Shown here in pieces: positions 37,894 through 47,033 of a stretch of DNA of 64,000 nt; within the stretch, counting starts at the first letter, position 1; each line of letters starts with the position of its first letter. A program made the translations under genes and the position numbers. Source of the stretch: Alphaproteobacteria bacterium (GTDB lineage Bacteria; Pseudomonadota; Alphaproteobacteria; Ferrovibrionales; Ferrovibrionaceae); contig JAFKFH010000004.1 of the NCBI GenBank assembly GCA_017307375.1, positions 620,001-684,000 on the forward strand, given 5' to 3'. The notes beneath the pieces were generated by a model. The model was not told the origin of the DNA. It saw nothing but the letters and a program-made list of their open reading frames with translations, and made no database searches.

Positions 37894-39452
37894 TGCCGAA
37901 CCCGGTCGACCTGCACCCGCGTGCCGCTGAGCCGCTGCATGTGATCATCGTCGAGCGGAAGGGCAATTTCCGCTATCGCCATCCGGGTTGCCTGGTCGTC
38001 AACAACCGGGAATTCATCACCCGGCCCGAGCTGCTGGGCGGGCGCCCGGCGCGCATCATCAACCTGTCCAAGGACTACAGCTACCTCGGCTACGGCTACT
38101 ATTGTTCGCTGCTGGCCGAGGCGCGCAACCTGAAAGTCCTGCCATCGGTGGCGACGATCCTGGAACTGCGCGAGAAATCGATCTATCGCCACGCCCTGCC
38201 CGAACTCGACGACCTGCTGCGCCAGCAACTCCGCCGCCTCGGCCTGACCCCTCTCGGTCCCTTCGTCGTCAACGTGTTCTTCGGCCGGACCGACGATGAC
38301 CGTTTCAAGGACCTTGCCCGAAGGGCCTTCGACCTGTTCCGCTGCCCGCTGCTGCGGCTCAACATCACCCCGGACGACGACTGGCGCATCAGCTCGATCA
38401 GGCCGATGGCCCTGGGCGACCTCGGCCTCGACCAGCAATTGATGTTCGAACAGGCGCTGGAAGCCTATACCCGCGTGGCCTGGCGGGCACCCAAGGCCAA
38501 GGCGCCGCGCTACAGCCTTGCCATCCTGCACAATCCGCAGGAGAAGATGCCGCCCTCCTCGGCCCGCACCCTGCAGAAATTCGTCAAGATCGGCGAAGGG
38601 CTCGGCCTCGAGGTCGACCTGGTCGAGAAGAAGGACTACGCCTCGCTCGCGGAATACGATGCGCTGTTCATCCGCGAGACGACGGCGATCGACCATCACA
38701 CGTTTCGTTTCGCCAAGAAGGCCGAGAACGAGGGCATGGTCGTCATCGACGATCCGACCTCGATCCTGCGTTGCACCAACAAGGTCTACCTCGCCGAGTT
38801 GCTGCGGGCCCACAACATCCCGACGCCCAGGACCGTCGTCCTCGACAATCGTCAGGTCGTGGAGATGGTCGAGCAGGAATTGACCTACCCTGTCGTGCTC
38901 AAGATCCCCGACGGGTCGTTCTCGCGCGGCGTGATCAAGGTCGGCGACCGGGCCGAGCTGATCGACGGGGCCAGCCGTCTTCTCAAGGAGTCGGACGTCA
39001 TCCTGGCCCAGCAATACATCTACACGGAGTTCGACTGGCGGATCGGCATCCTCAGGGGCCAGCCGATCTACGCCTGCCAGTATTTCATGTCGCGCAATCA
39101 TTGGCAGGTGGTCAAGCATGAACCCGGCGGCCGCTTCACCGAGGGGGGCAGCCGGACGCTTGCGGTCGAAGCCGCACCGCCGGAGGTCGTCAGCCTGGCC
39201 CTGCGCGCGGCCGAACTGATCGGCGACGGCCTCTACGGGGTCGACCTCAAGCAGACCGCGCAGGGCATCTATGTCATCGAGATCAACGACAATCCGTCGA
39301 TTGACATGGGGTGCGAGGACGCCGTCCTGAAGGACGATCTCTATCGCCGGATCCTGCAGGAATTCGTCCACCGGCTGGACAGCCGCACCCCCAGCGCGCT
39401 GCGCGGCGAACCCGAACTTCCCCTCACCCTTACGGCTGCGGCGTCGGACTGA
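37893..39452 (+). CDS. RimK-like ATP-grasp ligase with RLAN-type N-terminal domain
   Basis: 519 residues. Residues 1 to about 215 fit the RimK-like ATP-grasp N-terminal (RLAN) region ([29 protein letters not shown]). The C-terminal ATP-grasp fold has [19 protein letters not shown] for nucleotide binding and [26 protein letters not shown] with the metal-binding Glu/Asn. Such enzymes join a carboxylate to an amine via acyl phosphate. The substrate is unknown. The operon with a GNAT and a two-component system suggests signal-controlled synthesis or tagging of a peptide. Its 3' end overlaps the convergent lysR gene by 23 nt. Confidence 0.85.
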   Translation: MPNPVDLHPRAAEPLHVIIVERKGNFRYRHPGCLVVNNREFITRPELLGGRPARIINLSKDYSYLGYGYYCSLLAEARNLKVLPSVATILELREKSIYRHALPELDDLLRQQLRRLGLTPLGPFVVNVFFGRTDDDRFKDLARRAFDLFRCPLLRLNITPDDDWRISSIRPMALGDLGLDQQLMFEQALEAYTRVAWRAPKAKAPRYSLAILHNPQEKMPPSSARTLQKFVKIGEGLGLEVDLVEKKDYASLAEYDALFIRETTAIDHHTFRFAKKAENEGMVVIDDPTSILRCTNKVYLAELLRAHNIPTPRTVVLDNRQVVEMVEQELTYPVVLKIPDGSFSRGVIKVGDRAELIDGASRLLKESDVILAQQYIYTEFDWRIGILRGQPIYACQYFMSRNHWQVVKHEPGGRFTEGGSRTLAVEAAPPEVVSLALRAAELIGDGLYGVDLKQTAQGIYVIEINDNPSIDMGCEDAVLKDDLYRRILQEFVHRLDSRTPSALRGEPELPLTLTAAASD

Positions 39453-40323
39453 CCTCGGCCGCCAGCCAGTCCCGGAACGCCACGATCTTCTGTTCCGAAC
39501 CCGCCTCTGCCGGATAGACCAGCCAATAGGCCCGGACCGGATCGCGCCAGACGGTCTCGAAGGGCCGGACCAGCCGGCCGTCGCCCAGCGGAATGTCGAA
39601 GAAGGCCGGATTGAGCAAGGCGACGCCCTGCCCTGCTATCGCGGCGCGGCCGGCCATGTGCTGGCGGGGAAACGTCGCGGCAATCGTCGGGCGCTGCCGC
39701 GGCGCGGCGATGCCGGCCGCGGCAAGCCAGGGCAGCCACATCTCATAGGGCTGCAGCAGCGGCAGGGTCATCAGGTCGTCCGGTACCCGGACATTGGCGA
39801 GCAATTCGGGCCGGCAGCACGGGGTCAGCTCGACCGGCATGATCCGATGCGCCACCAGGCCCGGCCCTCCGCCCGTCCCGACGCGGATCGCGACATCGCT
39901 GCCCCGCCGCTCGAGATCCCCGACATCGGCGGCGTCGACGGCGTCGAGGCGGACGGCGACACCCGGATGGGCAAGCTGGAACCGGCCCAGCCGCGGGACC
40001 AGCCAGTTGTTGGCAAAGGTCGGCACCGCACTGATCGACAGCACGGCCGACGCGGTTGCCGTCAGCGTGGCGGCGGCGAAGGCCGCCTGAAGCCGCAGGA
40101 ACGCGTCGGCGATGCCGGGTGCCAGCGCGGAACCGACCGACGTCAGGGTCAACCGGCGCGGCTGGCGCAGGAACAGCTTCTGGCCCAGATGGGATTCCAG
40201 GGTCTTGATCTGCCAGCTGACGGCCGCCTGGGTCATCCCCAGTTCGGCGGCGGCCTTGGTGAAGCTCAAATGTCTCGCCGCGGCCTCGAAGGCGCGTATC
40301 GACCCGAGCGGCGGCAGGCGCAT
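39430..40323 (-). CDS. LysR-family regulator, GcvA-like
   Basis: 297 residues. [50 protein letters not shown], then a periplasmic-binding-like effector domain. The N-terminus [18 protein letters not shown] is typical of the GcvA/AmpR branch. The ATG at 40323 has GGAG 7 nt upstream; an ATG at 40335 lacks one. It is divergent from the small ORF and MFS gene, which are possible targets. Confidence 0.9.
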   Translation of the reverse strand: MRLPPLGSIRAFEAAARHLSFTKAAAELGMTQAAVSWQIKTLESHLGQKLFLRQPRRLTLTSVGSALAPGIADAFLRLQAAFAAATLTATASAVLSISAVPTFANNWLVPRLGRFQLAHPGVAVRLDAVDAADVGDLERRGSDVAIRVGTGGGPGLVAHRIMPVELTPCCRPELLANVRVPDDLMTLPLLQPYEMWLPWLAAAGIAAPRQRPTIAATFPRQHMAGRAAIAGQGVALLNPAFFDIPLGDGRLVRPFETVWRDPVRAYWLVYPAEAGSEQKIVAFRDWLAAEVSPTPQP

Positions 40324-40436
40324 AAACATCTCCATGGATAAATCAGACTTATTCTAACAGTCGCAGAACTCGTTTGTCGCCATCCGTCGGATGGATCAGG
40401 TTTTCAGTAGGAATTTCAAAGAAAGCCACGATCTCA

Positions 40437-40595
40437 ATGCTGCCCGATGCGCCCGATCCGGCGCAGGTGACGTCCTGCGTCTTGAACAAACTGAATTTGG
40501 GAGAGTGGCTCCGGCGCCGCCTGATTCGGATCTGGACCTGGCTCGACCGGATCGACCCGGCGCGGCTGATCGGCGGTTCCGACGTCTTCAAGTGA
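40437..40595 (+). CDS. Possible small cationic protein (52 aa) in the lysR-MFS gap
   Basis: The 327-bp gap 40324-40650 holds this ORF and the lysR upstream region, including a 6-bp perfect hairpin (CCATCC-GTC-GGATGG, 40380-40394). The ORF has strongly G/C-biased third positions in this frame only, which suggests coding. It encodes LNLGEWLRRRLIRIWTWLDRI, a cationic amphipathic helix, and ends GGSDVFK. No ribosome binding site is clear, and an in-frame TTG at 40374 is an alternative start. No family recognised. Confidence 0.35.
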   Translation: MLPDAPDPAQVTSCVLNKLNLGEWLRRRLIRIWTWLDRIDPARLIGGSDVFK

Positions 40596-40650
40596 CAAGT
40601 CGGTCCGGCATCGCCTACGGTGCCGGCAACACGAAGAGTCCTTGGGGGAA

Positions 40651-41916
40651 ATGCCGTTGAAGACCGCCACGCGCTGGTGGCCCGCCGCGATGTTCGCGAC
40701 GCTGGCCGCGTCGTACTCGCTGAGCCAGTTTTTCCGTGCCGCCAATTCGGTCATCGCCCCCGACCTGAAGGCTGAAATGCACCTGGCGCCCGACGATCTC
40801 GGCGTGCTCACCGGCGTTTTTTTCCTGGTCTTCGCCGCCTGCCAGATCCCGGCGGGCATTTCGCTCGACCGGTTCGGGGCGCGCCTCACGATGGGCGCGA
40901 CCATGGTGGTGGCGGTAGCCGGCGCCGCCTTGTTCGCTGCGGCCGAAGGCCTGGCCGGACTGACCTTCGCCCGCGCGCTGCTCGGACTGGGTTCCTGCTG
41001 CCTGCTGATGGGGCCGCTGATGGTCATCGCCCGGTGGTACCCGCCGGACCGTTTCACCCAGCTCACGGCGGTCATCATCGGCATCGGTACGCTGGGCAGC
41101 CTCGTCGCAACCGCGCCACTGGCCCATGTCGCCGCCGCCATCGGCTGGCGCGGCGCGTTCTGGCTGATGACTGTGCTGACCGCGGCACTCACCGTCGCGA
41201 TCTGGGCGATGGTCCGCGACGCGCCGCCCGGCGCCGTGCCGCCAACGGGCGGCGGGGAATCGCTCCGGCAGTTGCTGTTCGGCGTTGGCGATGTCTTCCG
41301 GCTGCCCGGGATCGTGCCGATCCTGCCGGTCTATGCCTCCTGCTATGCGGTGACGGCCGCGATCCTGGGCCTGTGGGGCGGTCCCTATCTCCATGACGTC
41401 CACGGCCTGGACGGTCCGGCGCGCGGCAACGTGCTGCTGGTGATGGCGGGGGCGACCGCGCTGGGCTACTTCACCACCAGCTCGCTCGACCGGCGATTCG
41501 ATACCCGCAAGGGGATCGTTCTGGCCGGTGGCGGGATCAATGCCGCGCTGCTGGTCCTGCTTGCCGCCGTGCCCGCCCCGCCGCTGTGGCTGGTTACCAC
41601 GCTGCTCGGGCTGATGGGCTATACGTCGAGCTACTTTGCCGCCGTCATGGCCCATGGCCGGGGCCTGCTGCCGGCGCGCCTCCTTGGGCGCGGTCTGACC
41701 GTGCTGAACATGGCCAACATCCTGGGCGTCTCGGCGGTGCAGTTCCTGTCGGGCTGGCTGATCGGTGCCCTGACGCCTTCAGGCGCGGCGGCGCCGGAAC
41801 ATGCCTATCGGCTGGCCTTCGTGCTGTTCGCGGCTTGTCTCGGCCTGTCGCTGGTGATCTATGCCGCCCGGGTGCCGGACCGGAAGCCTTCGGCGCTGGC
41901 TCAACCCGCCCAGTAG
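40651..41916 (+). CDS. Major facilitator superfamily transporter
   Basis: About 421 residues with 12 predicted membrane helices. The loop 2-3 motif SLDRFGARLTMGATM is the usual MFS motif A (GxxxDRxGRR type). The nearest types are nitrate/nitrite porter-like and GudP-like organic anion permeases; the substrate is not evident. Start uncertain: ATG 40651, or TTG 40657 which is better spaced from GGGGGA. It overlaps the convergent ligase gene by 16 nt. Confidence 0.85.
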   Translation: MPLKTATRWWPAAMFATLAASYSLSQFFRAANSVIAPDLKAEMHLAPDDLGVLTGVFFLVFAACQIPAGISLDRFGARLTMGATMVVAVAGAALFAAAEGLAGLTFARALLGLGSCCLLMGPLMVIARWYPPDRFTQLTAVIIGIGTLGSLVATAPLAHVAAAIGWRGAFWLMTVLTAALTVAIWAMVRDAPPGAVPPTGGGESLRQLLFGVGDVFRLPGIVPILPVYASCYAVTAAILGLWGGPYLHDVHGLDGPARGNVLLVMAGATALGYFTTSSLDRRFDTRKGIVLAGGGINAALLVLLAAVPAPPLWLVTTLLGLMGYTSSYFAAVMAHGRGLLPARLLGRGLTVLNMANILGVSAVQFLSGWLIGALTPSGAAAPEHAYRLAFVLFAACLGLSLVIYAARVPDRKPSALAQPAQ

Positions 41917-43442
41917 GGGACCCGCAACTCCCGCTTGAGCAGCTTGCCGATCGGCGAGCGCGGCAGCGTGTCGCGGAACTCGATGCCGGCGACGCGCTGG
42001 GCCTTGCCGACCCGGCCATTGACGAAGGCGGTCAGTTCGTCGGCACTTGCCGCCATGCCCGGCCGCAGCACGACCAGGCCCAGCGGGGTCTCGCCCCAAC
42101 GCTCGGACGGAACGCCGATGACCGCGCAATCGGCCACGGCGGGATGGCGCGACAACTCGGCCTCGATATCGACCGGATAGATGTTGAAGCCGCCGGAAAT
42201 GATCACGTCCTTCGCCCGGTCGAGCAGGACGAGGAAGCCATCCTCGTCGAACCGCCCCATATCGCCCGATCGGAAGAAGATCTGGCCGTCCGGCGACCGC
42301 CACAGGATAGCCTCGGTGAGTTCGGGACGATTGTGATAGCCCAGCATCATCGAGGCGGCGCGGCCGACCACTTCGCCCACCTCGCCCCGCGGCAGTTCGC
42401 GGCCGTCCGGATCGATGATGCGGATGTCGGCGTTCGGTGCCGGCTGGCCGACGGTGTGCAGCTTGCCGGGGTGGTCGTGGGCGCGCAACAGGCAGGAGCC
42501 GCCGCCCTCGGTCAGACCATAGATCTCGATGAACTTGCCGGGCCAGCGCGTGATCAGCTGCCGTTTCAGCTCGGCGCGCAACGGCGCGCTGGTGCACCAT
42601 TTCAGCCGGAACGACGACAGGTCGTAGCGGTCGAAATCGGGGTGTTCCAGCAGGCGCTGGTACTGGACCGGTACCAGCATCGTAACGGTCGCGCGATGCT
42701 GCCGGGCCAGCGCCAGGTAATGCGTCACATCGAATTTCGGCATCAGGATCGCCGTGCCGCCCTTGGCCAGCGTCGGCAGCAGCACGACCAGCGTGGTGTT
42801 CGAATAGAGCGGGGTGGCAAACAGCGAAACCGAGGTTTCGTCGATTCCCTCGCCGCTCATCCGCCGGATGATGCCCTCGCGCGTGCCATGGGCGTGGACG
42901 ATGCCCTTGGGCGTGCCGGTGGTGCCGGACGAATAGATGATGTTGAAGGGATCCTCGCGGCCGATCGCGACCTCGGGCCGCGACGCCGGGGCACCGGCCA
43001 GCCAGTCCTCGAACGAAGGCCAGCCCGGCTCGGCATGGTCGAGGCCGAGCCGGAACGGCGCCTGGGCGGTCGAGGCCAGGCCGAGGTAATGGCGATCGAC
43101 GGCAAAGACCTTGGCCCCCGCATCGGCGACCATGGCCGCCAGTGATTCGGGCGACGCCAGGCCCGACAGCGGCACGGCGCAGGCGCCCGCCGCCAGTGTG
43201 CCGAGGAACAGTTCGACATAGGCGATCGAGGCCTGGGCCAGCATGGCCACGCGATCGCCTTTCCCCACGCCGGCCGCCGCCAGCGCGCAAGCCACCCGCT
43301 CGACCCGCGCGGCCAGGGCCGCGTAGTCGCGCCGGTCGCTGCCGCAGATCAGCGCGGTCGCGTCTGGCCGGGCCGCCGCGGTCGCGGCAATGGCTGCGGG
43401 CAGGCTGACGAAATCGTCGGGAAAGGCGAAGGCGTAGAACAT
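41901..43442 (-). CDS. AMP-dependent acyl-CoA synthetase/ligase family protein
   Basis: 513 residues of the ANL superfamily. Signatures: IIYSSGTTGTPKGIVHAH (AMP/phosphate loop), YGLTEGGGSCLL (adenine motif), SGDMGRFDEDGFLVLLDRAKDVIISGGFNIYPVDIE (hinge Asp and A8) and the catalytic Lys near the end in PRSPIGKLLKREL. It activates an organic acid to an acyl-CoA; the chain type is unclear. The ATG at 43442 is 2 bp after the SDR stop, so the in-frame extension to 43730 is not real. Confidence 0.9.
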   Translation of the reverse strand: MFYAFAFPDDFVSLPAAIAATAAARPDATALICGSDRRDYAALAARVERVACALAAAGVGKGDRVAMLAQASIAYVELFLGTLAAGACAVPLSGLASPESLAAMVADAGAKVFAVDRHYLGLASTAQAPFRLGLDHAEPGWPSFEDWLAGAPASRPEVAIGREDPFNIIYSSGTTGTPKGIVHAHGTREGIIRRMSGEGIDETSVSLFATPLYSNTTLVVLLPTLAKGGTAILMPKFDVTHYLALARQHRATVTMLVPVQYQRLLEHPDFDRYDLSSFRLKWCTSAPLRAELKRQLITRWPGKFIEIYGLTEGGGSCLLRAHDHPGKLHTVGQPAPNADIRIIDPDGRELPRGEVGEVVGRAASMMLGYHNRPELTEAILWRSPDGQIFFRSGDMGRFDEDGFLVLLDRAKDVIISGGFNIYPVDIEAELSRHPAVADCAVIGVPSERWGETPLGLVVLRPGMAASADELTAFVNGRVGKAQRVAGIEFRDTLPRSPIGKLLKRELRVPYWAG

Positions 43443-43444
43443 GC

Positions 43445-44206
43445 TCAGGTCAGGCCGAGACCATCGTCGGCCGAGACGATCGAACCGGTGAGGAAACGGG
43501 CTTCGCTGGAGGCGAGCAGCAGCAGCAGGCCATCGAGATCGGAGGGCTCGCCCACCCGCCGACGCGGGAAGCGGCTGATCAGCTTCTTGCCGCCCTCGGT
43601 CTCCCAGTAATAATCGTTGATCTCGGTACGGATATAGCCCGGGCAGATCGCATTGACGTTGATGTCGTGGCGCGCCCATTCGAGTGCCAGCGCCTTGGTC
43701 ATCTGCACCACCGCGGCCTTCGACATGCAATAGACCGACAGGTCGGGAATGACCTTGAGCCCGGCAACCGAAGCGATGTTGACGATCCGACCCTTGATGT
43801 TGTGCCTGATCATGCCGCGGGCGACGGCCTGGGCGACGAAGAACGCCCCGCGCACGTTGGTCCCGAAGGTGAAGTCGTAATCGTCGGCCTCGACGTCGAC
43901 GGCACGCTTCGGGGCGCTGACCCCGGAATTGTTGATCAGGATGTCGATCGGCCCCAATTCCGTCTCGACTGTATCGACCGCGGCGCGGACGCCGGCGATG
44001 TCGTTGACGTCCATCTTGACCGGCAGGGCACGGCCGTCGAAGCCCGCGATCTCGTCGGCCAGCGCGGCCAGCCGGTCGGTGCGGCGGGCGGCGAGCGCCA
44101 CGCGGGCGCCGGCGCGGGCCAGCGTCAGGGCGAACTGGCGGCCGAGGCCACTCGAGGCGCCGGTGACCAGCGCGGTTTTGCCGTCCAGGCGAATTTCATT
44201 GGACAA
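43445..44206 (-). CDS. Short-chain dehydrogenase/reductase (SDR)
   Basis: 253 residues from a TTG start that follows GGAGGA by 9 nt; a longer in-frame ORF to 44272 lacks support. Classical SDR: TGASSGLGRQFAL (TGxxxGxG), NNSG, catalytic Ser in NIASVAG, YxxxK as YCMSK, and PGYIRTEI. It is coupled to an acyl-CoA ligase gene, which suggests a small catabolic operon acting on an acyl or hydroxyacyl compound. Confidence 0.9.
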   Translation of the reverse strand: MSNEIRLDGKTALVTGASSGLGRQFALTLARAGARVALAARRTDRLAALADEIAGFDGRALPVKMDVNDIAGVRAAVDTVETELGPIDILINNSGVSAPKRAVDVEADDYDFTFGTNVRGAFFVAQAVARGMIRHNIKGRIVNIASVAGLKVIPDLSVYCMSKAAVVQMTKALALEWARHDINVNAICPGYIRTEINDYYWETEGGKKLISRFPRRRVGEPSDLDGLLLLLASSEARFLTGSIVSADDGLGLT

Positions 44207-44341
44207 AATCGTTATTCCTCCCACTGAACCGATAACGGCGGGCATCGTTGGCGCAACATCGGGCGCGGTCAAGGGCCGGGGTTGTCAGCGCAGGGAAAAT
44301 CGGCGCAGACTGACCGGGGAATCAACCTCAGCGGGCTCGGC

Positions 44342-45583
44342 ATGCCGGTCATCGCGCGCGTCATCGTCGTCGACAGCGACCCGCAGGCCGCACGCGACTG
44401 GTGCGGGCGGCTGGAACGGCTTGGCTACGGCTGCGAGACGGCCTCGCCCACCGCGCTGCCCGTGCTCACCGCCTTCGATCTCGCCTTGCTTACCGACGGC
44501 GACCCCGAGGTGATGGGTCGGTTGCGCCCGTTGCCCATCCTGGTGGCCGGCGACGTCATCCCGGCCGGGGCGGCGGCGATCCTCGATCCCGGTTGCACCG
44601 ACGCGGCGTTGCAATCGCGGCTCGATGCCCTCAGCCGGCTGGACACCATGCGCCGGGAGATCCGGCGGCGCGGCGCCGTCACCGAGGGTTATGGCGGCGA
44701 GGCCGTCAGGTTGCCGAAAGCGCCGCTGCAGGTAGCCGACGCCCGCATCCTGCTCTATTCGCCGACGGCCGGTGAAGCCGCAATGCTCGAATCGGCCGGC
44801 GAAATCGCCGCGATCGATGACCGCTTTGCGCTGCTCGACCTTTTGCAGCGCCAGCCGGCCGATGCGGTGATCCTGGCCGGACCGGAAAGCCCTGCGGAAC
44901 TGTTCGAACTGATCGACGACATCAGGCGCAATCCGCGCCTCTTCCACCTGCCGCTGATCGCCTTGCGCGACGATGCGCTGGACGAGGCGGCCGCCTATGG
45001 CCACGGCCTTACCGATCTGTGGCGCCAGCCGCTTAACCTGCCGCGGGCGCTCAGCCATCTCGACACGCTGATGCGCCAGTACCGTCATCGCCTCGGGCTG
45101 ATGCGTGCGGCGCGCGAGTCGCGTCATCCGGCAACCGTGGACTCGCTGACCGGCCACTACACCTTCGGCTTCTTCATGGCCAATCTCGCGGCCCAGATCC
45201 GCGAGGCGCGCGCCGACAACCGCCAGCTCAGCCTGCTGCTGCTGGACGTCCTGGCGATGCGCGATCTGAACCGCGCCCACGGCCATATCGGAGGTGACCG
45301 CCTGCTGCGCCAGATCGCCAGCCTGCTGGGCGGCCTCGTCCGGGGCGAAGACGTCGTGGCCCGGCTGCCGGGTGCAGCCTTTGCGGTCGTGCTGCCCGAT
45401 ACCGCGCCCGATGTCGCCCGCCGGGTGCTGGCGCGGCTTCAGTCGATCGTCGAACATACGGAATTTGCCCTGCCCGGCCGGGACGAGGCGGTCTATCTTG
45501 GCTTGAAACTCGGTGTCGCCGCGGTAGGTCCGGGTGATGACGCCGAAACCCTGCTGGCCCGCGCGCTGGCCGACATGCGCTGA
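44342..45583 (+). CDS. PleD-like protein with degenerate receiver and GGDEF domains
   Basis: 413 residues from the ATG at 44342; an in-frame TTG at 44282 would add 20. Two receiver-like domains (1-115 and about 138-255) precede a GGDEF-fold domain (about 280-413), as in PleD. The first receiver lacks the acceptor Asp (DLALLTDGDP). The cyclase signature reads PGAAF (343-347) in place of GGEEF, and the DxxxFKxxND segment reads LDVLAMRDLNRAHGHIGGD. It is unlikely to make c-di-GMP and may be a scaffold or dead sensor. Confidence 0.8.
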   Translation: MPVIARVIVVDSDPQAARDWCGRLERLGYGCETASPTALPVLTAFDLALLTDGDPEVMGRLRPLPILVAGDVIPAGAAAILDPGCTDAALQSRLDALSRLDTMRREIRRRGAVTEGYGGEAVRLPKAPLQVADARILLYSPTAGEAAMLESAGEIAAIDDRFALLDLLQRQPADAVILAGPESPAELFELIDDIRRNPRLFHLPLIALRDDALDEAAAYGHGLTDLWRQPLNLPRALSHLDTLMRQYRHRLGLMRAARESRHPATVDSLTGHYTFGFFMANLAAQIREARADNRQLSLLLLDVLAMRDLNRAHGHIGGDRLLRQIASLLGGLVRGEDVVARLPGAAFAVVLPDTAPDVARRVLARLQSIVEHTEFALPGRDEAVYLGLKLGVAAVGPGDDAETLLARALADMR

Positions 45584-45595
45584 AAGGTTTGTTCG

Positions 45596-46252
45596 ATGAC
45601 CGCCCCGATCCAGATCGATATCGTTTCCGACGCCATCTGCCCGTGGTGCTTCATCGGCAAGCGCCGGCTGGAGAAGGCCTTGGCCGAACGGCCCGATATC
45701 GAGGTCGCGATCAACTGGCGGCCGTTCCAGCTCAACCCCGACATGCCGCGCGAAGGCATGGACCGGGCGGATTATGTCGCCGCCAAGTTCGGCTCGGTCG
45801 AACGGGCTAGGCAGATGTATGCCAGCGTGGCCGCGGCCGGTGCCGGCGAAGGCGTCTCGATCGCCTATGACAAGATGCAGCGCACGCCCAATACCCTCGA
45901 TGCCCACCGGCTGATCCGCTGGGCGGACAGCGCCGGCGTCCAGGGCAAGGTAGTCGAACTCCTGTTCACCCGCTATTTCGAGCAGGGCGCGGATATCGGC
46001 AACCATGACACGCTGGTGGCGGTGGCGACCGAGGCCGGCATGGACGGCGCGGTGGTGCGCGACCTCCTGGCCTCCGACGCCGACCTCGAGGCGGTCCAGG
46101 CCGAGGACGCCTATGCGCGCAAGCTCGGCATCCAGGGCGTGCCCTGCTTCATCATCGATCGCCGCTACGCCGTTTCCGGCGCGCAGGAGCCGGAAGCCTT
46201 CGTCGAGATCTTCAAGCGCGTCCAGGCCGAAGCCGCCGCGGCCGCCGAATAG
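45596..46252 (+). CDS. DsbA-family oxidoreductase, FrnE-like
   Basis: 218 residues. Thioredoxin-like fold with the CPWC redox pair in VSDAICPWCFIGKRRLEKAL and the cis-Pro loop GIQGVPCFIIDRRYAVSGAQ, a classic FrnE feature. There is no signal peptide, so it acts in the cytosol. AAAGG precedes the ATG. It is convergent with dsbB. Confidence 0.9.
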   Translation: MTAPIQIDIVSDAICPWCFIGKRRLEKALAERPDIEVAINWRPFQLNPDMPREGMDRADYVAAKFGSVERARQMYASVAAAGAGEGVSIAYDKMQRTPNTLDAHRLIRWADSAGVQGKVVELLFTRYFEQGADIGNHDTLVAVATEAGMDGAVVRDLLASDADLEAVQAEDAYARKLGIQGVPCFIIDRRYAVSGAQEPEAFVEIFKRVQAEAAAAAE

Positions 46253-46267
46253 CGGCTCGGCCGGTCG

Positions 46268-46804
46268 TCAGCGGCTGAACAGCCAGTAGCTCGTCGGATC
46301 GTCTGGGCATTCGATCGGGCCGCACTGGACGAAAGTGGTGACGGCATTGGCCAGCACCAGGGCGATCACCAGGAAGGCGGCGGCCGTGGCCGGCACGCCC
46401 GGCTGATGCCGGGTGCCGGCGGCGGGCACGCCCATCAACAGCAGCACGGCGACGCCGAGCACGAGCAGCCCGAACAGGATGAAGGCCCAGCTGTAGAAAT
46501 GCAGCCCCAGCACGGCCGAGCCGTAGGCTCCCGAACCCGGCACGATATGCAGCATCACCTGTCGGCCCGACGCGGTCATGCCGAACAGGGCGGCCAGGAT
46601 GATCAGGCCGTAATGGGCGGGTTTCGCGCCGAAACGCAGGTTCATCACGAAGCCAAAAGCCGTCAGGGCAAAAGCGATGCGCTGCAAGGTGCAGAGCGGA
46701 CAGGGCAGTTCGCCCAGGGCAAACTGGAACCCGTAGGCGGCAAGCAGGACGATGCCCAGGCCCAGCACGGCCAGCAGGTTGGCGAATTCGACCAGACGCG
46801 GCAT
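46268..46804 (-). CDS. dsbB: Disulfide bond formation protein B
   Basis: 178 residues, four membrane helices. The first periplasmic loop has the redox pair in ELPCPLCTLQRIAFAL, and a second pair of Cys lies in FVQCGPIECPDD. It passes electrons from periplasmic thiol oxidases to quinones. The DUF5993-type small gene ends 1 bp before its start. Confidence 0.92.
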   Translation of the reverse strand: MPRLVEFANLLAVLGLGIVLLAAYGFQFALGELPCPLCTLQRIAFALTAFGFVMNLRFGAKPAHYGLIILAALFGMTASGRQVMLHIVPGSGAYGSAVLGLHFYSWAFILFGLLVLGVAVLLLMGVPAAGTRHQPGVPATAAAFLVIALVLANAVTTFVQCGPIECPDDPTSYWLFSR

Positions 46805-46805
46805 C

Positions 46806-46961
46806 TCAGAACCCCAGGGCCAGCGGATCGGTGATGTGATGGTTGAGCCAGGCCAGCGACAGCAGGAAAGCCACGACGAAGACGCCGACGGCGAGGCGCC
46901 AGCGTCCGGCCCAGCCGATGATCATCGCGACGGCGGTCAGCAGGAACAGCAGGCTGCTCAT
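46806..46961 (-). CDS. Small membrane protein, DUF5993-type, next to dsbB
   Basis: A 51-residue protein, MSSLLFLLTAVAMIIGWAGR and then RLAVGVFVVAFLLSLAWLNHH, ending DPLALGF. It has two hydrophobic helices and a strong GGGAGGA ribosome binding site 5 nt before the ATG. Small proteins of this kind (DUF5993) occur directly upstream of dsbB in alphaproteobacteria. It is too short for usual gene-length filters. A DsbB-accessory role is inference. Confidence 0.75.
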   Translation of the reverse strand: MSSLLFLLTAVAMIIGWAGRWRLAVGVFVVAFLLSLAWLNHHITDPLALGF

Positions 46962-47033
46962 CGATTCCTCCCTGGTCTCGGGCGCAGCTTATAGTATCGT
47001 CCGACCGGTCGTAACCATGCCGATAGGACGTCC

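Noticed and set aside
43443-43730. N-terminal extension of the AMP-ligase ORF
   Set aside because: It is the antisense-like alternative frame of the SDR gene; the ligase family N-terminus starts at 43442.
46975-47033. Fluoride riboswitch before crcB
   Set aside because: None of the conserved blocks of the crcB motif is present; only a 10-bp palindrome CGACCGGTCG (47002-47011), too short to assign.
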